Shown here piece by piece: positions 1 to 8,109 of a stretch of 50,133 nt of DNA. The stretch is from an uncultured bacterium (GTDB taxonomy: Bacteria; Verrucomicrobiota; Kiritimatiellia; PWTM01): contig CALGXT010000046.1 in assembly GCA_937935255.1 (NCBI GenBank), positions 1 to 50,133 on the forward strand, in the 5' to 3' direction. Under the pieces are notes generated by a model that did not search any database, was not told the origin of the DNA, and was given only the letters and a program-made list of their open reading frames with translations. Position 1 is the stretch's first letter. Each line of letters begins with the position of its first letter. Both the position numbers and the translations under genes were made by a program.

Positions 1-1
1 G

Positions 2-1780
2 ATCTTCTCGGCGCATCCGCAGCTCATCGTCAAGGAATTCGCCGCGCAAATGGGCCTCAAGCCCAACATCCTCATCGCCGAATTGATGCGGATGAACGTC
101 TTCGCGACGATCAACGACAAAATAGATTTCAAAACCGCGCGCGGACTCGCCGAGAAACACGGCTTCCATCTCGAAATGGAGCGCAAGCCGGTAGAGCCGC
201 CCAAGCCCCCGCCGCCGCCCAAGCCCAAAAAAGTCGCGGCCGAAGCCGAGGAACGCCCCGACGAGCTGCTGCCGCGGCCCCCGGTGGTCACCTTCATGGG
301 CCACGTGGACCATGGAAAGACTTCGTTGCTCGACTACATCCGCAAATCGAAGGTGGCGGCCGGCGAAGCGGGGGGCATCACGCAGCACATCGGCGCCTAC
401 ATGGTGACCTACAACGACAAGGAAATCACCTTCATTGACACGCCCGGCCATGCGGCCTTCACGCAGATGCGCGCGCGCGGGGCGAACCTGACGGATATCG
501 TCGTCCTCGTCGTTTCCGCCGAAGAGGGCGTCAAGCCGCAAACGCTGGAGGCCCTCGATCATGCGCGGGCGGCCAAGGTGGCGATCATGGTCGCCATCAA
601 CAAGATTGACCTCCCGGGCGCCAACGTGCAGCGCGTCATGGGCGAGCTGCAGAAGATCGGGCTCCAGCCGGAGGAATACGGCGGCCAGACCATCTGCTGC
701 CCCGTCAGCGCCGTCACCGGCGCGGGCGTGGATCACCTCCTCGAAATGATTCTCCTGCAGGCCGAGATTATGGAGCTGAAGGCGGCGCCGAAAAAGCGGG
801 CCGAGGGCTTCGTCGTGGAAGCGAAGCTGGAACCCGGCAAAGGACCGGTCGCGACGGTGCTCGTGAAATCCGGCACGCTGAAGGTCGGCGACGCCATGGT
901 CTGCGGCGACTATTGGGGACGCATCAAGGCGCTGACGAACGATCGCGGCGTCAACGTCCGCACCGCCGGCCCCTCCCACGCCGTGCAGTGCCTGGGGTTG
1001 ACCGCCGTGCCGGAGGCCGGCGCCCGTTTCGAGATCGTCGAAAGCGATCGCGTCGCCCGCTCCATCTCCGAGGAACGCCTGGCCGCCCGCCGGCTGGGAC
1101 AGCTCCAGCAGACCCGCCGCGGCGTCACGTTGGATGATCTCCTCCACAAGACCGACGCCGGGCAGGCCCACGAGTTGGCGGTGGTCTTGAAATGCGACGT
1201 GCAGGGTTCCGTCGAGGCCATCCGCCAGTCGCTCGCCGGCATCAAGAGCGACAAAGTCACCCTGAACATCGTCCATGCCGGCGTGGGCAACATCAACACC
1301 AACGACGTCCTGCTCGCCCAGGCCTCCCGGGCCATCATTATCGGCTTCCACGTCGCCGCCGACGAGGGCGTCGCCAAAGCGGCCAAGCGCGAGGGCGTCG
1401 AAATCCGCTTCTACAACATCATCTACGAGTTGATTGACGAGGTTCGAATGGCCATGGCCGGGCTGCTCGAGCCGATCGTGCGCGAGAACACGATCGGCCA
1501 GCTCGAGGTCAAACAAATCTTCGAACTGTCGAAAAAGGGCACGGTCGCGGGCTGCATCGTCCGCAGCGGTCGCATCACCTCGAAATCGCGGGTGCGCGTG
1601 CGCCGCCAGGGCGAGGTGGTCTTCCAGGGCGCGCTGCTCTCGCTCAAGCGATTCCAGAACGACGCCGCCGAGGTGCGCGAGGGCCAGGAATGCGGCGTGC
1701 GCATCGAGAACTTCAGCGCGTTCCAGCCGGGCGACATCATCGAAGCCTACGAGGTCCAGCGCATCGCCCAGCAGCTTTGA
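2..1780 (+). CDS. infB: Translation initiation factor IF-2 (5'-truncated by window edge)
   Basis: IF-2 is the GTPase that brings initiator tRNA to the 30S subunit and promotes 50S joining. The reading frame is open from base 2, so the true start lies left of the window; about 592 residues are visible. They begin inside an IF2-N domain ([18 protein letters not shown]...), followed by a short proline/lysine linker. The G domain then shows G1 GHVDHGKT (about visible residue 100), G2 [11 protein letters not shown]3 DTPGHAAF, G4 NKID and G5 SAVTG. The beta-barrel and C-terminal fMet-tRNA-binding domains complete the protein, which ends in RIAQQL. In most bacteria rbfA and truB follow directly; here a methyltransferase gene intervenes. 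Identification is secure; only the N-terminus is unknown. Confidence 0.98.
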   Translation: MFSAHPQLIVKEFAAQMGLKPNILIAELMRMNVFATINDKIDFKTARGLAEKHGFHLEMERKPVEPPKPPPPPKPKKVAAEAEERPDELLPRPPVVTFMGHVDHGKTSLLDYIRKSKVAAGEAGGITQHIGAYMVTYNDKEITFIDTPGHAAFTQMRARGANLTDIVVLVVSAEEGVKPQTLEALDHARAAKVAIMVAINKIDLPGANVQRVMGELQKIGLQPEEYGGQTICCPVSAVTGAGVDHLLEMILLQAEIMELKAAPKKRAEGFVVEAKLEPGKGPVATVLVKSGTLKVGDAMVCGDYWGRIKALTNDRGVNVRTAGPSHAVQCLGLTAVPEAGARFEIVESDRVARSISEERLAARRLGQLQQTRRGVTLDDLLHKTDAGQAHELAVVLKCDVQGSVEAIRQSLAGIKSDKVTLNIVHAGVGNINTNDVLLAQASRAIIIGFHVAADEGVAKAAKREGVEIRFYNIIYELIDEVRMAMAGLLEPIVRENTIGQLEVKQIFELSKKGTVAGCIVRSGRITSKSRVRVRRQGEVVFQGALLSLKRFQNDAAEVREGQECGVRIENFSAFQPGDIIEAYEVQRIAQQL

Positions 1781-1823
1781 CGGGGGCGAAAACCGGGCCC
1801 TTCGATTAGCATGGAAAAGCCCC

Positions 1824-2678
1824 ATGAGAGCGGTCGAAAGCGTCATCGAGTGCGGCGATTGCGCGGAAGTGCTCGCCGGTTATCCGGAAAACCGCTTCGA
1901 TTTGATCGTCACCTCGCCCCCCTACGCGGATAGCCGGGCCGACACGTACGGCGGCGTACGACCGGACGACTATGTCGAATGGTTCCTGCCCAAAAGCGCG
2001 CAATTCTTGAGGGTGCTCAAGCCCACGGGGACTTTCATTTTGAACATCAAAGAGAAAGTCGTCGCCGGCGAACGGCATACCTATGTCATCGAACTCATTC
2101 TTGCGCTGAAAAGACAGGGGTGGCTTTGGACCGAGGAGTTCATTTGGCATAAGCGCAATTGCCACCCCGGCAAGTGGCCCAATCGCTTCCGGGACGCGTG
2201 GGAACGGTGCCTGCAATTCAATAAGAGCCGGAACTTCCGCATGTTCCAGGAGAACGTCATGGTGCCCATGGGAAAGTGGGCGGAGACCCGGCTCAAACAC
2301 CTCGGCAAGAACGATGTGATACGATTCAACTCGCAAGTGGGCAGCGGTTTCGGAAAAAACATTTCCAACTGGATCGGCCGCGACAAAGCGTATCCGTCCA
2401 ATGTGCTGCACCTGGCCACGGAAACCGATAATCGCGGCCACAGCGCCGCTTTCCCTCGGGCGCTCCCCAAGTGGTTCATCGAGTTGTTCACGGCGGAAGG
2501 CGACTGGGTTTTAGATCCCTTTGTGGGCAGCGGCGCCACCTGTGAAGCGGCCCGCGAGCTCGGCAGGAACTCGGTGGGAATAGATATCTCGATGGAGTTT
2601 GTGGAACGGGCCCGCGAAAAGGTGAACCCTTCCGGAAGGCGAACCGCGAAGGCGGATGAGCTCACCGCCTCCGCGTGA
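1824..2678 (+). CDS. Orphan site-specific DNA methyltransferase (beta-class, N4-C or N6-A)
   Basis: The 284-residue protein has the catalytic motif TSPPY at residues 30-34 and the AdoMet-binding motif DPFVGSGAT near residue 231. Catalytic motif before AdoMet motif is the beta-class order; SPPY is most often seen in N4-cytosine enzymes, but N6-adenine cannot be excluded. The ATG at 1824 is chosen because TSPPY then sits at the family's usual distance from the N-terminus; no good ribosome-binding site is visible, and earlier in-frame codons run into infB. No restriction endonuclease or specificity subunit lies beside it, so it appears solitary. It interrupts the usual infB-rbfA adjacency. Three hand-counted 60-base blocks (2041-2100, 2221-2280, 2281-2340) are 48-55% G+C, against 75% for 3961-4020 in ribF. 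That suggests acquisition by transfer. The recognition sequence cannot be predicted. Confidence 0.9.
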   Translation: MRAVESVIECGDCAEVLAGYPENRFDLIVTSPPYADSRADTYGGVRPDDYVEWFLPKSAQFLRVLKPTGTFILNIKEKVVAGERHTYVIELILALKRQGWLWTEEFIWHKRNCHPGKWPNRFRDAWERCLQFNKSRNFRMFQENVMVPMGKWAETRLKHLGKNDVIRFNSQVGSGFGKNISNWIGRDKAYPSNVLHLATETDNRGHSAAFPRALPKWFIELFTAEGDWVLDPFVGSGATCEAARELGRNSVGIDISMEFVERAREKVNPSGRRTAKADELTASA

Positions 2679-2693
2679 AATTCGTATCGCGCC

Positions 2694-3089
2694 ATGCAGA
2701 CGCAGCGTGTAACTCGGATCAACGAATTGCTCAAGCGGGAGATCGCCGCGGCGCTCTACCGCGAACTGGGCGATTCCGAGATCAATCTGGCCGCGGTCAC
2801 GATCACGCGCGCCGCGATCAGCAGCGACCTCCACCGCGCCCACATCGGCGTCTCCGTGCGGGGCGACGACGCCGAATGGCGCCGCACACTGCGCGCGCTG
2901 CACCGCCACCGGCCCGCCCTGCAGGACGCCGTCCATCGCAACGTGATCCTCAAATATACGCCCGTGCTCATTTTCGAGCGCGACGAAACCATCGCCGAGG
3001 GCGACCGCGTTCTGCGGCTGATCGAGGAACTGCCGCCCTCGACGGCGACCGACGCGCCCCCGGAACCCCTCACCGATTCGGAGACCTGA
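2694..3089 (+). CDS. rbfA: Ribosome-binding factor A
   Basis: RbfA binds the 30S precursor near helix 1 of 16S rRNA and helps late small-subunit maturation. The 131-residue product has the small KH-like family pattern: an N-terminal RVTRINELLKREIAAAL helix, then ITRAAISSDLHRAHIGVSV, and the hallmark block LKYTPVLIFERDETIAEGDRVLRLIEEL. It starts 15 bases after the methyltransferase stop and its TGA overlaps the truB ATG (TGATG), consistent with one operon. The C-terminal 20 residues are acidic, proline-rich and poorly conserved. Confidence 0.95.
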   Translation: MQTQRVTRINELLKREIAAALYRELGDSEINLAAVTITRAAISSDLHRAHIGVSVRGDDAEWRRTLRALHRHRPALQDAVHRNVILKYTPVLIFERDETIAEGDRVLRLIEELPPSTATDAPPEPLTDSET

Positions 3090-3856
3090 TGCCGCACTTT
3101 TCCAGCCCCCCCTCTGCGCCGCCCCGCCAGGACCCCGTGGATGGCGTTCTGCTTGTGGACAAGCCCGCGGGGTTGACCTCGCACGACGTGGTGGATCGCA
3201 TCCGCCGCCGATTCCGTTTCCGAAAGGTCGGCCACGGCGGAACGCTCGATCCGATGGCGACGGGTTTGCTCGTGCTGCTGATCGGACGCGGCACCCGGCT
3301 CTCCGAACGGATCATGGCCAGCGACAAGGCGTATGAAGGCGTCATGCGCTTCGGCATCCGAACCGACACCGAGGATGTGGATGGGCGCGTCATCGCGGAG
3401 GCGGACCCCTCGGGCGTGACGGCGGAGGCGGTGCGCGCGGCGATGGCGCGGCGCGTCGGCGACCAAATGCAGACGCCGCCGATGGTTTCGGCGGTGAAAA
3501 AGGATGGCGTCCCGCTCTACAAGCTCGCGCGCAAAGGCCAGACTGTGGAGCGCGCGGCGCGGCTGATCCACATCTACGAATTCGCCCTCCTCGGTTTCGA
3601 ACCGCCGCGCGCCCGTTTCCGTCTCGCCTGCACGAAAGGCACCTATGTGCGAACCTTGTGCGCGGAGATCGGCGAGGAACTGGGCTGCGGCGCGTTCCTC
3701 GAGGTCCTCCGGCGCACCGCCGCCGGACGGTTCAACGTGGCGGACGCGCATCCGCTGGCGGCATTGCTCGATCTGGCGCCGCCGGCGCTGCTCGATCTCG
3801 TGATTCCCGTGCACCGGATTGATTGGGGCGATGAAGGCGGCGCGACGCTGGTCTGA
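3089..3856 (+). CDS. truB: tRNA pseudouridine-55 synthase
   Basis: TruB isomerises U55 in the T-arm of nearly all tRNAs. The 255-residue protein contains GVLLVDKPAGLTSHDVV and the catalytic block KVGHGGTLDPMATGLL, with nucleophile Asp54, then the conserved TPPMVSAVKKDGVPLYKLAR and CTKGTYVRTLCAEIGEELGC segments. The ATG at 3089 overlaps the rbfA stop, which fixes the start and implies coupling. Its 3' end overlaps ribF by 26 bases if ribF starts at 3831. Confidence 0.97.
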   Translation: MPHFSSPPSAPPRQDPVDGVLLVDKPAGLTSHDVVDRIRRRFRFRKVGHGGTLDPMATGLLVLLIGRGTRLSERIMASDKAYEGVMRFGIRTDTEDVDGRVIAEADPSGVTAEAVRAAMARRVGDQMQTPPMVSAVKKDGVPLYKLARKGQTVERAARLIHIYEFALLGFEPPRARFRLACTKGTYVRTLCAEIGEELGCGAFLEVLRRTAAGRFNVADAHPLAALLDLAPPALLDLVIPVHRIDWGDEGGATLV

Positions 3857-4775
3857 CTTGGCGCAAGTTCCGGGGCCGCTGACGCTCGCCATCGGCTATT
3901 TCGACGGCGTCCATCGGGGTCACGCGGCCGTGATCGCCGCCGCCGCGGCTCGCGCCGCGCGCGACGGCGGGCGCGCGTGGGCGTTGACCTTCGACCCCCA
4001 CCCTGCCCGTATTCTGCGGCCCGACCGCGCGCCGCCCGCCATCACGGCCACGCCCGCCCGTGTGCGACTGCTCGCCGCGCTGGGGGTGGAAGCCGTCGCG
4101 CTCGCGCCGTTCACGCGCGAGTTCGCCGAGCGGACGCCGGAGGAGTTTATCGCGGAGTTGCGGCGCGGGGCGCCGGGACTGGCGGCCGTCGCGGTCGGTC
4201 CGAATTGGCGCTTCGGACGCGGCGCGCAGGGCGATGTGGCGACTCTGAAAAAGCTGGCGACGCCGCTGGGAATCGAGGTCGAAGTGGCGCCGGAAGTTCT
4301 GTATGAAGGCCAGCCGATCTCGAGCACGCGCATTCGGCGCGCCGTCGAGCGCGGCGAACTCGAACGCGCCGCCGCGATGCTGGGGCGTCCCTTCGCGGTC
4401 GAGGGCGTTGTGGTCGAGGGCCGCCATGTGGGCCGCGAACTGGGCTATCCGACCGCCAACCTGCGGCCGGAGAACGAGCTCATGCCGCCGCCGGGCATCT
4501 ACGCCGCGCGATTGCTGTTGGCGGACGGGCGGGCGTTCGGGGCGGCGGCGTACCTGGGCGCGCGGCCGACCTTCGACGCGGGCGGCGCGCCCGTGCTGGA
4601 AGTTCATGCGCTGGACGCCAAGCTGTCCCTCTACGGCGAGCGCGTCGCGGCGGAATTTTTCCGGCGCATCCGCGACGATCGCCGCTTTGAAAGTCCGGAA
4701 GCGCTCCGCGCCCAAATCGCCGAGGACGTGCGGGCGATTCGCGCCGCGTTGGCGGCGAACGAGTCTGCCGGCTGA
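3831..4775 (+). CDS. ribF: Bifunctional riboflavin kinase / FAD synthetase
   Basis: RibF converts riboflavin to FMN and then FAD. The N-terminal nucleotidyltransferase half has AIGYFDGVHRGHAAVI (with the HxGH-type ATP site) and SSTRIRRAVERGELERAAAMLGRPF; the C-terminal kinase half has GRELGYPTANLRPENELMPPPGIYA. The product is 314 residues from the ATG at 3831, inside the end of truB; a TTG at 3819 is an alternative. The infB-rbfA-truB-ribF order is a classic translation operon. A palindrome (4893-4918) lies 117 bases past the stop. Confidence 0.95.
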   Translation: MKAARRWSDLAQVPGPLTLAIGYFDGVHRGHAAVIAAAAARAARDGGRAWALTFDPHPARILRPDRAPPAITATPARVRLLAALGVEAVALAPFTREFAERTPEEFIAELRRGAPGLAAVAVGPNWRFGRGAQGDVATLKKLATPLGIEVEVAPEVLYEGQPISSTRIRRAVERGELERAAAMLGRPFAVEGVVVEGRHVGRELGYPTANLRPENELMPPPGIYAARLLLADGRAFGAAAYLGARPTFDAGGAPVLEVHALDAKLSLYGERVAAEFFRRIRDDRRFESPEALRAQIAEDVRAIRAALAANESAG

Positions 4776-4985
4776 CTTACGCCGCGGGACTCCGGCGATG
4801 GCAGGCCGGCGGCTCTCCGCTTTTTCCTTCCTCACCGACCGGGGGTCCGCCCGATCCCCGTTTCCCCAGCGCGCCCGGAGAGGAAAATGACGATCTCACA
4901 CTTTCGAAGGTGTGAGATACCCCCAATCATCTATCCGAGTATTCAACGCGGCGACGATGAAAGGATGAAGCGCCGGGAAATCGCT
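4776..4985. other. Convergent intergenic region with a palindrome
   Basis: This 210-base stretch separates the converging ribF and DUF4380 genes. No credible gene is seen. Its only clear structure is the palindrome at 4893-4918. No T-rich terminator tail follows the palindrome on either strand. Confidence 0.6.
4893..4918. repeat. Palindrome family copy 1 (CTCACAC subtype)
   Basis: The 26-base inverted repeat has the arm ATCTCACACTTTC and can pair end to end, with one T-G wobble. It belongs to the same family as 6039-6064 and, with a different outer arm, 24910-24937, 34487-34516 and 46426-46457. It sits between two convergent genes, 117 bases past the ribF stop and 67 bases past the DUF4380 stop, so it could serve as a transcript-end hairpin for both. 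No U-run follows. Confidence 0.85.
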
Positions 4986-5885
4986 TCACAAATCGCCCAA
5001 CGCGCGCGTCAGCGCCGCCTCGCTGAAGTCGCCGAGATCGGCGCGGCGGAGCGACCAGCGCTCGAGGTGCTCGACCGCGCCGCCGGCGGGAATCCGCGCG
5101 AGCGGCCCGAGCGTTTCCACTTCGAGCATGTCCGCGTTCGTGAAGGTCTCGGTGTTGCAGCCGTAATCCGGATACGCGGCATTCTCGAGCGCCGCGTAGC
5201 GCTTCACGAAAAGGAGGCCCGCCAACGCGTACGCGGCCCAGCCTTGCCGGTTCAAGAAACCGATTTTTTGCGGCGTCGCGCGCGACGGGTCCTGGCGCAA
5301 TTGAAGAAACCGCGCGCCGAGCGTCCAGCGCGGATCGCTCAAATCGGTGTAGTGCCACAACACCAGCGGACGCGCCGGCAGCAGCCATTCGCTGTGCGGT
5401 CGGAACGGCTCCTGCGGCGCGATCAACCGGCCGCCCGGCGCCATCACGGAGAGCGCCCACGGCGCGGTCTCGATGTCCCATAGATTGCGGTTGATGAGCC
5501 GGTGCAACACGCGCGCCTCCGAGCCGTCCGGCGCCAGGGCGATTTCAATCTGCTTCTCAATTCCGGTGGAGGCTTCGACGGCGGGCGTCAGCCGCAGCGT
5601 CGCGCCATCCCACTCCCAGGTCACGGGATCATTGTCGGGCGCGTATGTGCGCGGCTTCGCCTCCGGCGCGTGCCAGAGCCGGTGTCCGCCGTAAATCCGC
5701 CACTCCGCGCCGCCGGTCAGACCCCGTTGATCCTCGTATTCCTTGAAAAGGTTGGGGCCGCCGGCGAAGCCGAACCGGATGATGCGCGGCCCGATATCCG
5801 TCGTGGCGATCAGTTCCAGGTCGCCGGCCGCCAACCGGACGCAATTGGGCCATCCGCCGAAAGAGACTCGATTCATCGTTGTCAT
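4986..5885 (-). CDS. DUF4380-like protein (galactose-mutarotase-type fold)
   Basis: The 299-residue product resembles DUF4380 proteins, predicted carbohydrate-binding or mutarotase-like beta-sandwich proteins common in PVC and Bacteroidota genomes. Recognisable features are the N-terminal NRVSFGGWPNCVRLAAGDLELIAT strand pattern, then DIGPRIIRFGF, a GGHRLWHAPE segment and the C-terminal GCNTETFTNADMLEVETLGPLA block typical of sugar-mutarotase folds. No signal peptide is seen, so it is probably cytoplasmic. The ATG at 5885 is chosen because GGAGGA lies about six bases upstream; a longer frame would add an arginine-rich, non-conserved leader. It is flanked by two palindromes of the same subtype (4893, 6039). 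The substrate is unknown. Confidence 0.8.
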   Translation of the reverse strand: MTTMNRVSFGGWPNCVRLAAGDLELIATTDIGPRIIRFGFAGGPNLFKEYEDQRGLTGGAEWRIYGGHRLWHAPEAKPRTYAPDNDPVTWEWDGATLRLTPAVEASTGIEKQIEIALAPDGSEARVLHRLINRNLWDIETAPWALSVMAPGGRLIAPQEPFRPHSEWLLPARPLVLWHYTDLSDPRWTLGARFLQLRQDPSRATPQKIGFLNRQGWAAYALAGLLFVKRYAALENAAYPDYGCNTETFTNADMLEVETLGPLARIPAGGAVEHLERWSLRRADLGDFSEAALTRALGDL

Positions 5886-5904
5886 GCGCCGTCCTCCGCG
5901 CGTT

Positions 5905-5932
5905 GTAATACCCGAACCGCGCCGGAGCGCAA
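5905..5932 (-). promoter_or_regulatory. Candidate sigma-70 promoter for the DUF4380 gene
   Basis: On the - strand TTGCGC (5927-5932) is followed after 16 bases by TATTAC (5905-5910), about 20 bases before the start codon at 5885. The same TTGCGC box precedes hisD. Found by eye only. Confidence 0.45.
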
Positions 5933-6038
5933 TCCCAAATCGCGGTCCCGGATCGCGGCGTGAAAAGCGGGCAGGGCCGCCCCCTGCGGGATCGCGGATC
6001 ATGGCCATTCCATCCCGAGATACCTTGTTGCCTTCATG

Positions 6039-6064
6039 GGCTCACACTTTGCAAAGTGTGAGCC
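6039..6064. repeat. Palindrome family copy 2 (CTCACAC subtype)
   Basis: Perfect 26-base palindrome with arm GGCTCACACTTTG. It is the only copy placed between divergent genes: 154 bases upstream of the DUF4380 start and 96 bases upstream of the ABC ATPase start. A possible -10 for the ATPase, TATAGT, lies at 6111-6116, so here the element could act as an operator. Elsewhere the family follows stop codons. Confidence 0.9.
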
Positions 6065-6159
6065 GGTGGACTTTTCCGCATATGCGCTGGCGCGCCGCGG
6101 CGCGCGCGGGTATAGTGCGCGGCGTTCCCGGCCTCGAAACGCCGGGAGCGGAAGCGCCC

Positions 6160-7245
6160 ATGGCCGTCGCCGTCCATATCCGAGGACTCGTCAAAAAGTT
6201 CGACCGCCTCCGCGTGCTCGACGGGATTGATCTCGAGATCGCGCCGGGCGAGCTTTTTTTCCTCCTCGGCCCCAGCGGTTGCGGAAAGACCACGCTGCTG
6301 CGATGCCTCGCCGGCTTTTATACGCCCGAGGAAGGTTCGATCCACATCGGCGGCGAGGACGTCACCCATGAGCCGCCCCATGTGCGCGACACCGGCATGG
6401 TCTTCCAGAGTTACGCCCTCTGGCCGCACCTGACCGTGCGGCAAAACGTCGCCTTCGGCCTCGAGCAGCGCCGCGTGCCGCGCCCGGAAATCGCGCGGCG
6501 CGTCGAAACCGCGCTGGAAAGCGTCCGCCTGCGCGAGCGCGCGGACGATCGCCCCAACCAACTTTCGGGCGGCCAGCAGCAGCGGGTCGCGCTCGCGCGC
6601 GCGCTGGTGATCCACCCCCGTTGCCTGCTGCTCGACGAGCCGCTCTCCAACCTCGACGCTAAACTGCGCCTGGAAATGCGCGGCGAAATCCGCCGACTCT
6701 GCAAGGACGAGGGTTTGACGGCGGTCTATGTGACGCACGACCAAAAAGAGGCGCTTTCCATCGCGGATCGCCTGGCCGTGCTCAACGCCGGGCGCGTGGA
6801 GCAGTGCGGCGCGCCGGTCGAGGTGTATCGCCGGCCCGCCAACCGCTTTGTGGCGAACTTCATCGGCGAAACCAATTTTCTGGAGGCCGCGATCGAGGGC
6901 GGAAGCGCGGAAGCGTTGCGCCTGCGGACGCCGTGGGGCGCGGCGGTCAGCGCCGTTCCGCCCGCCGGCGGCGGCGCGCCCGGCGACGCCGTCACCCTCT
7001 CGCTGCGCCCGGAGGCGATTCGTCTCGGCGAGGCGCCCGCGGGCGCGCCGAACGTCTTCCCGGCGGTCTTGCGCGAAAGCGTTTATCTCGGCGAAATGGC
7101 GCAACATACCATCGTATCGCGCGCCGCGCCCGGCGCGCCGCCGCTTAAGGTCTTCGAGCTGCATCCCCGCCATCTCGCCGGCGGCGACGGCGGCGAGACC
7201 CTGGCGTGGTTCGATCCGCGGGATGCCGTGCTGTTGAAAGCCTGA
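6160..7245 (+). CDS. ABC transporter ATP-binding protein (MalK/PotA/FbpC type)
   Basis: The 361-residue cytoplasmic ATPase has Walker A GPSGCGKTT at residues 37-45, Q-loop MVFQSYALWPHLTV, signature LSGGQQQR, Walker B LLLDEPLSNLD and the H-loop VTHDQKEA. It continues into a C-terminal OB-fold (TOBE) region containing LSLRPEAIRLGE. This length and tail are typical of importers for sugars, polyamines or ferric iron. The ATG at 6160 follows a GGGAGCGGAAG ribosome-binding region. No permease or binding protein is nearby, so the substrate cannot be assigned; in other bacteria such orphan ATPases can energise several importers. Confidence 0.9.
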   Translation: MAVAVHIRGLVKKFDRLRVLDGIDLEIAPGELFFLLGPSGCGKTTLLRCLAGFYTPEEGSIHIGGEDVTHEPPHVRDTGMVFQSYALWPHLTVRQNVAFGLEQRRVPRPEIARRVETALESVRLRERADDRPNQLSGGQQQRVALARALVIHPRCLLLDEPLSNLDAKLRLEMRGEIRRLCKDEGLTAVYVTHDQKEALSIADRLAVLNAGRVEQCGAPVEVYRRPANRFVANFIGETNFLEAAIEGGSAEALRLRTPWGAAVSAVPPAGGGAPGDAVTLSLRPEAIRLGEAPAGAPNVFPAVLRESVYLGEMAQHTIVSRAAPGAPPLKVFELHPRHLAGGDGGETLAWFDPRDAVLLKA

Positions 7246-7355
7246 CGGCGCCGCGAGGATTGCGGGACCGGCGGATTTGTGCGACAAGGGAAATGACGGC
7301 GGGCGGCCGCGGCCGGAAACCGCGAAGCGTAATTCCGCCGACGAAGGAGTTGCGC

Positions 7356-7835
7356 ATGAAATATGCGGCCATAGCGGCGGCGGTGTGTTGGGCGGCGGCG
7401 GCGACGGCGGCGGACCTCAAGACGCCGATTCGGGAGGGGCAGGTCTCGATCGAGGCGATCAAGGCCGTCATGGAACAGGCGGCGTTCGACGTCGAGATTG
7501 ATTCCGACGGCGACCTCAAAATCGCCGACGGCGGTCTGATCGCATTCTTTCGCGTGGACACGGAACGAAAGCTCATCACGTTGTTCGCGATCTATCGCCT
7601 CAAGGCCTCGGCGCCGGAGGTGGAGCGGCTGCGCCTGATCAACCGGCTCAACGACCAGGTGATCCTGGTGCGATTCAGCGCCCCCGACGAGACCACGCTC
7701 TGGTGCGATTACCAGTTCAGCTACGACGGCGGCATCACGCCGTACGCGCTGATCAACACCTTTCGCAACTTCGCCCGCGTCACACGGCAGGCGGTGGCCC
7801 AGCACGACACGGAGGACATCGTCGGATCCGACTGA
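7356..7835 (+). CDS. Exported YbjN-like protein
   Basis: The 159-residue product starts with a signal peptide (MKYAAIAAAVCWAAAATAA, cleavage expected before DLK), so it is probably periplasmic. The mature part has the YbjN pattern: a helix followed by strands around DVEIDSDGDLKI, then FFRVDTERKLITLFAIYRLK, a helix LRLINRLNDQ and a final TPYALINTFRNFARVT segment. YbjN-type folds resemble secretion chaperones; the E. coli namesake is cytoplasmic and affects many genes when altered, but its biochemical role is unclear. AAGGAG at 7343-7348 fixes the ATG. It lies 110 bases after the ABC ATPase and may or may not share its transcript. Confidence 0.75.
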   Translation: MKYAAIAAAVCWAAAATAADLKTPIREGQVSIEAIKAVMEQAAFDVEIDSDGDLKIADGGLIAFFRVDTERKLITLFAIYRLKASAPEVERLRLINRLNDQVILVRFSAPDETTLWCDYQFSYDGGITPYALINTFRNFARVTRQAVAQHDTEDIVGSD

Positions 7836-7900
7836 CCGCGCTTCTTCCGGCCCTCCGGAATTCCTTCTCCCGGATTTCTTGCAGGGCGGCGAATTCTCGA

Positions 7901-7930
7901 TTGACGAAGGGGGGAAGGCTGGGATAAGGT
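7901..7930 (+). promoter_or_regulatory. Candidate sigma-70 promoter for tRNA-Gln and prs
   Basis: TTGACG at 7901-7906 is followed by TAAGGT at 7925-7930 (18-base spacer; ATAAGG one base earlier gives 17). It precedes the tRNA by about 70 bases and could drive the whole tRNA-prs-rplY run. Found by eye. Confidence 0.5.
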
Positions 7931-8003
7931 TCGCCGCTTTACGGATGAGAATGGGATAAACGACGGCATCCGACGCCGGACGCCGGCCGTGCCGCGCCTT
8001 TTC

Positions 8004-8074
8004 TGCCCGATGGTGTAATGGCAGCACACGGCCCTTTGGAGGCCTGGGTTCAGGTTCGAGTCCTGGTCGGGCAA
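8004..8074 (+). tRNA. tRNA-Gln (anticodon TTG)
   Basis: A cloverleaf folds from 8004 to 8074. The 7-bp acceptor stem (TGCCCGA with TCGGGCA) is perfect. The D-arm has loop AATGGCA, the anticodon loop CTTTGGA gives TTG, and the T-loop is TTCGAGT. CCA is not encoded. It has the U1-A72 pair known from bacterial tRNA-Gln as a GatCAB identity element, fitting the gatCAB genes in this window. Oddities are a C-U mismatch at the base of the anticodon stem and a 4-base variable loop. prs begins 35 bases downstream. Confidence 0.9.
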
Positions 8075-8109
8075 CGGGCGGCGGCCGCGGTCGTTTTCCC
8101 GATCAACGC

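Noticed and set aside
1434-1823. Longer start for the methyltransferase inside infB
   Set aside because: It would place 130 arginine-rich residues before a normal methyltransferase N-terminus and lies out of frame in infB.
1824-2678. Restriction-modification system
   Set aside because: No endonuclease or specificity gene adjoins the methyltransferase; both neighbours are translation genes.
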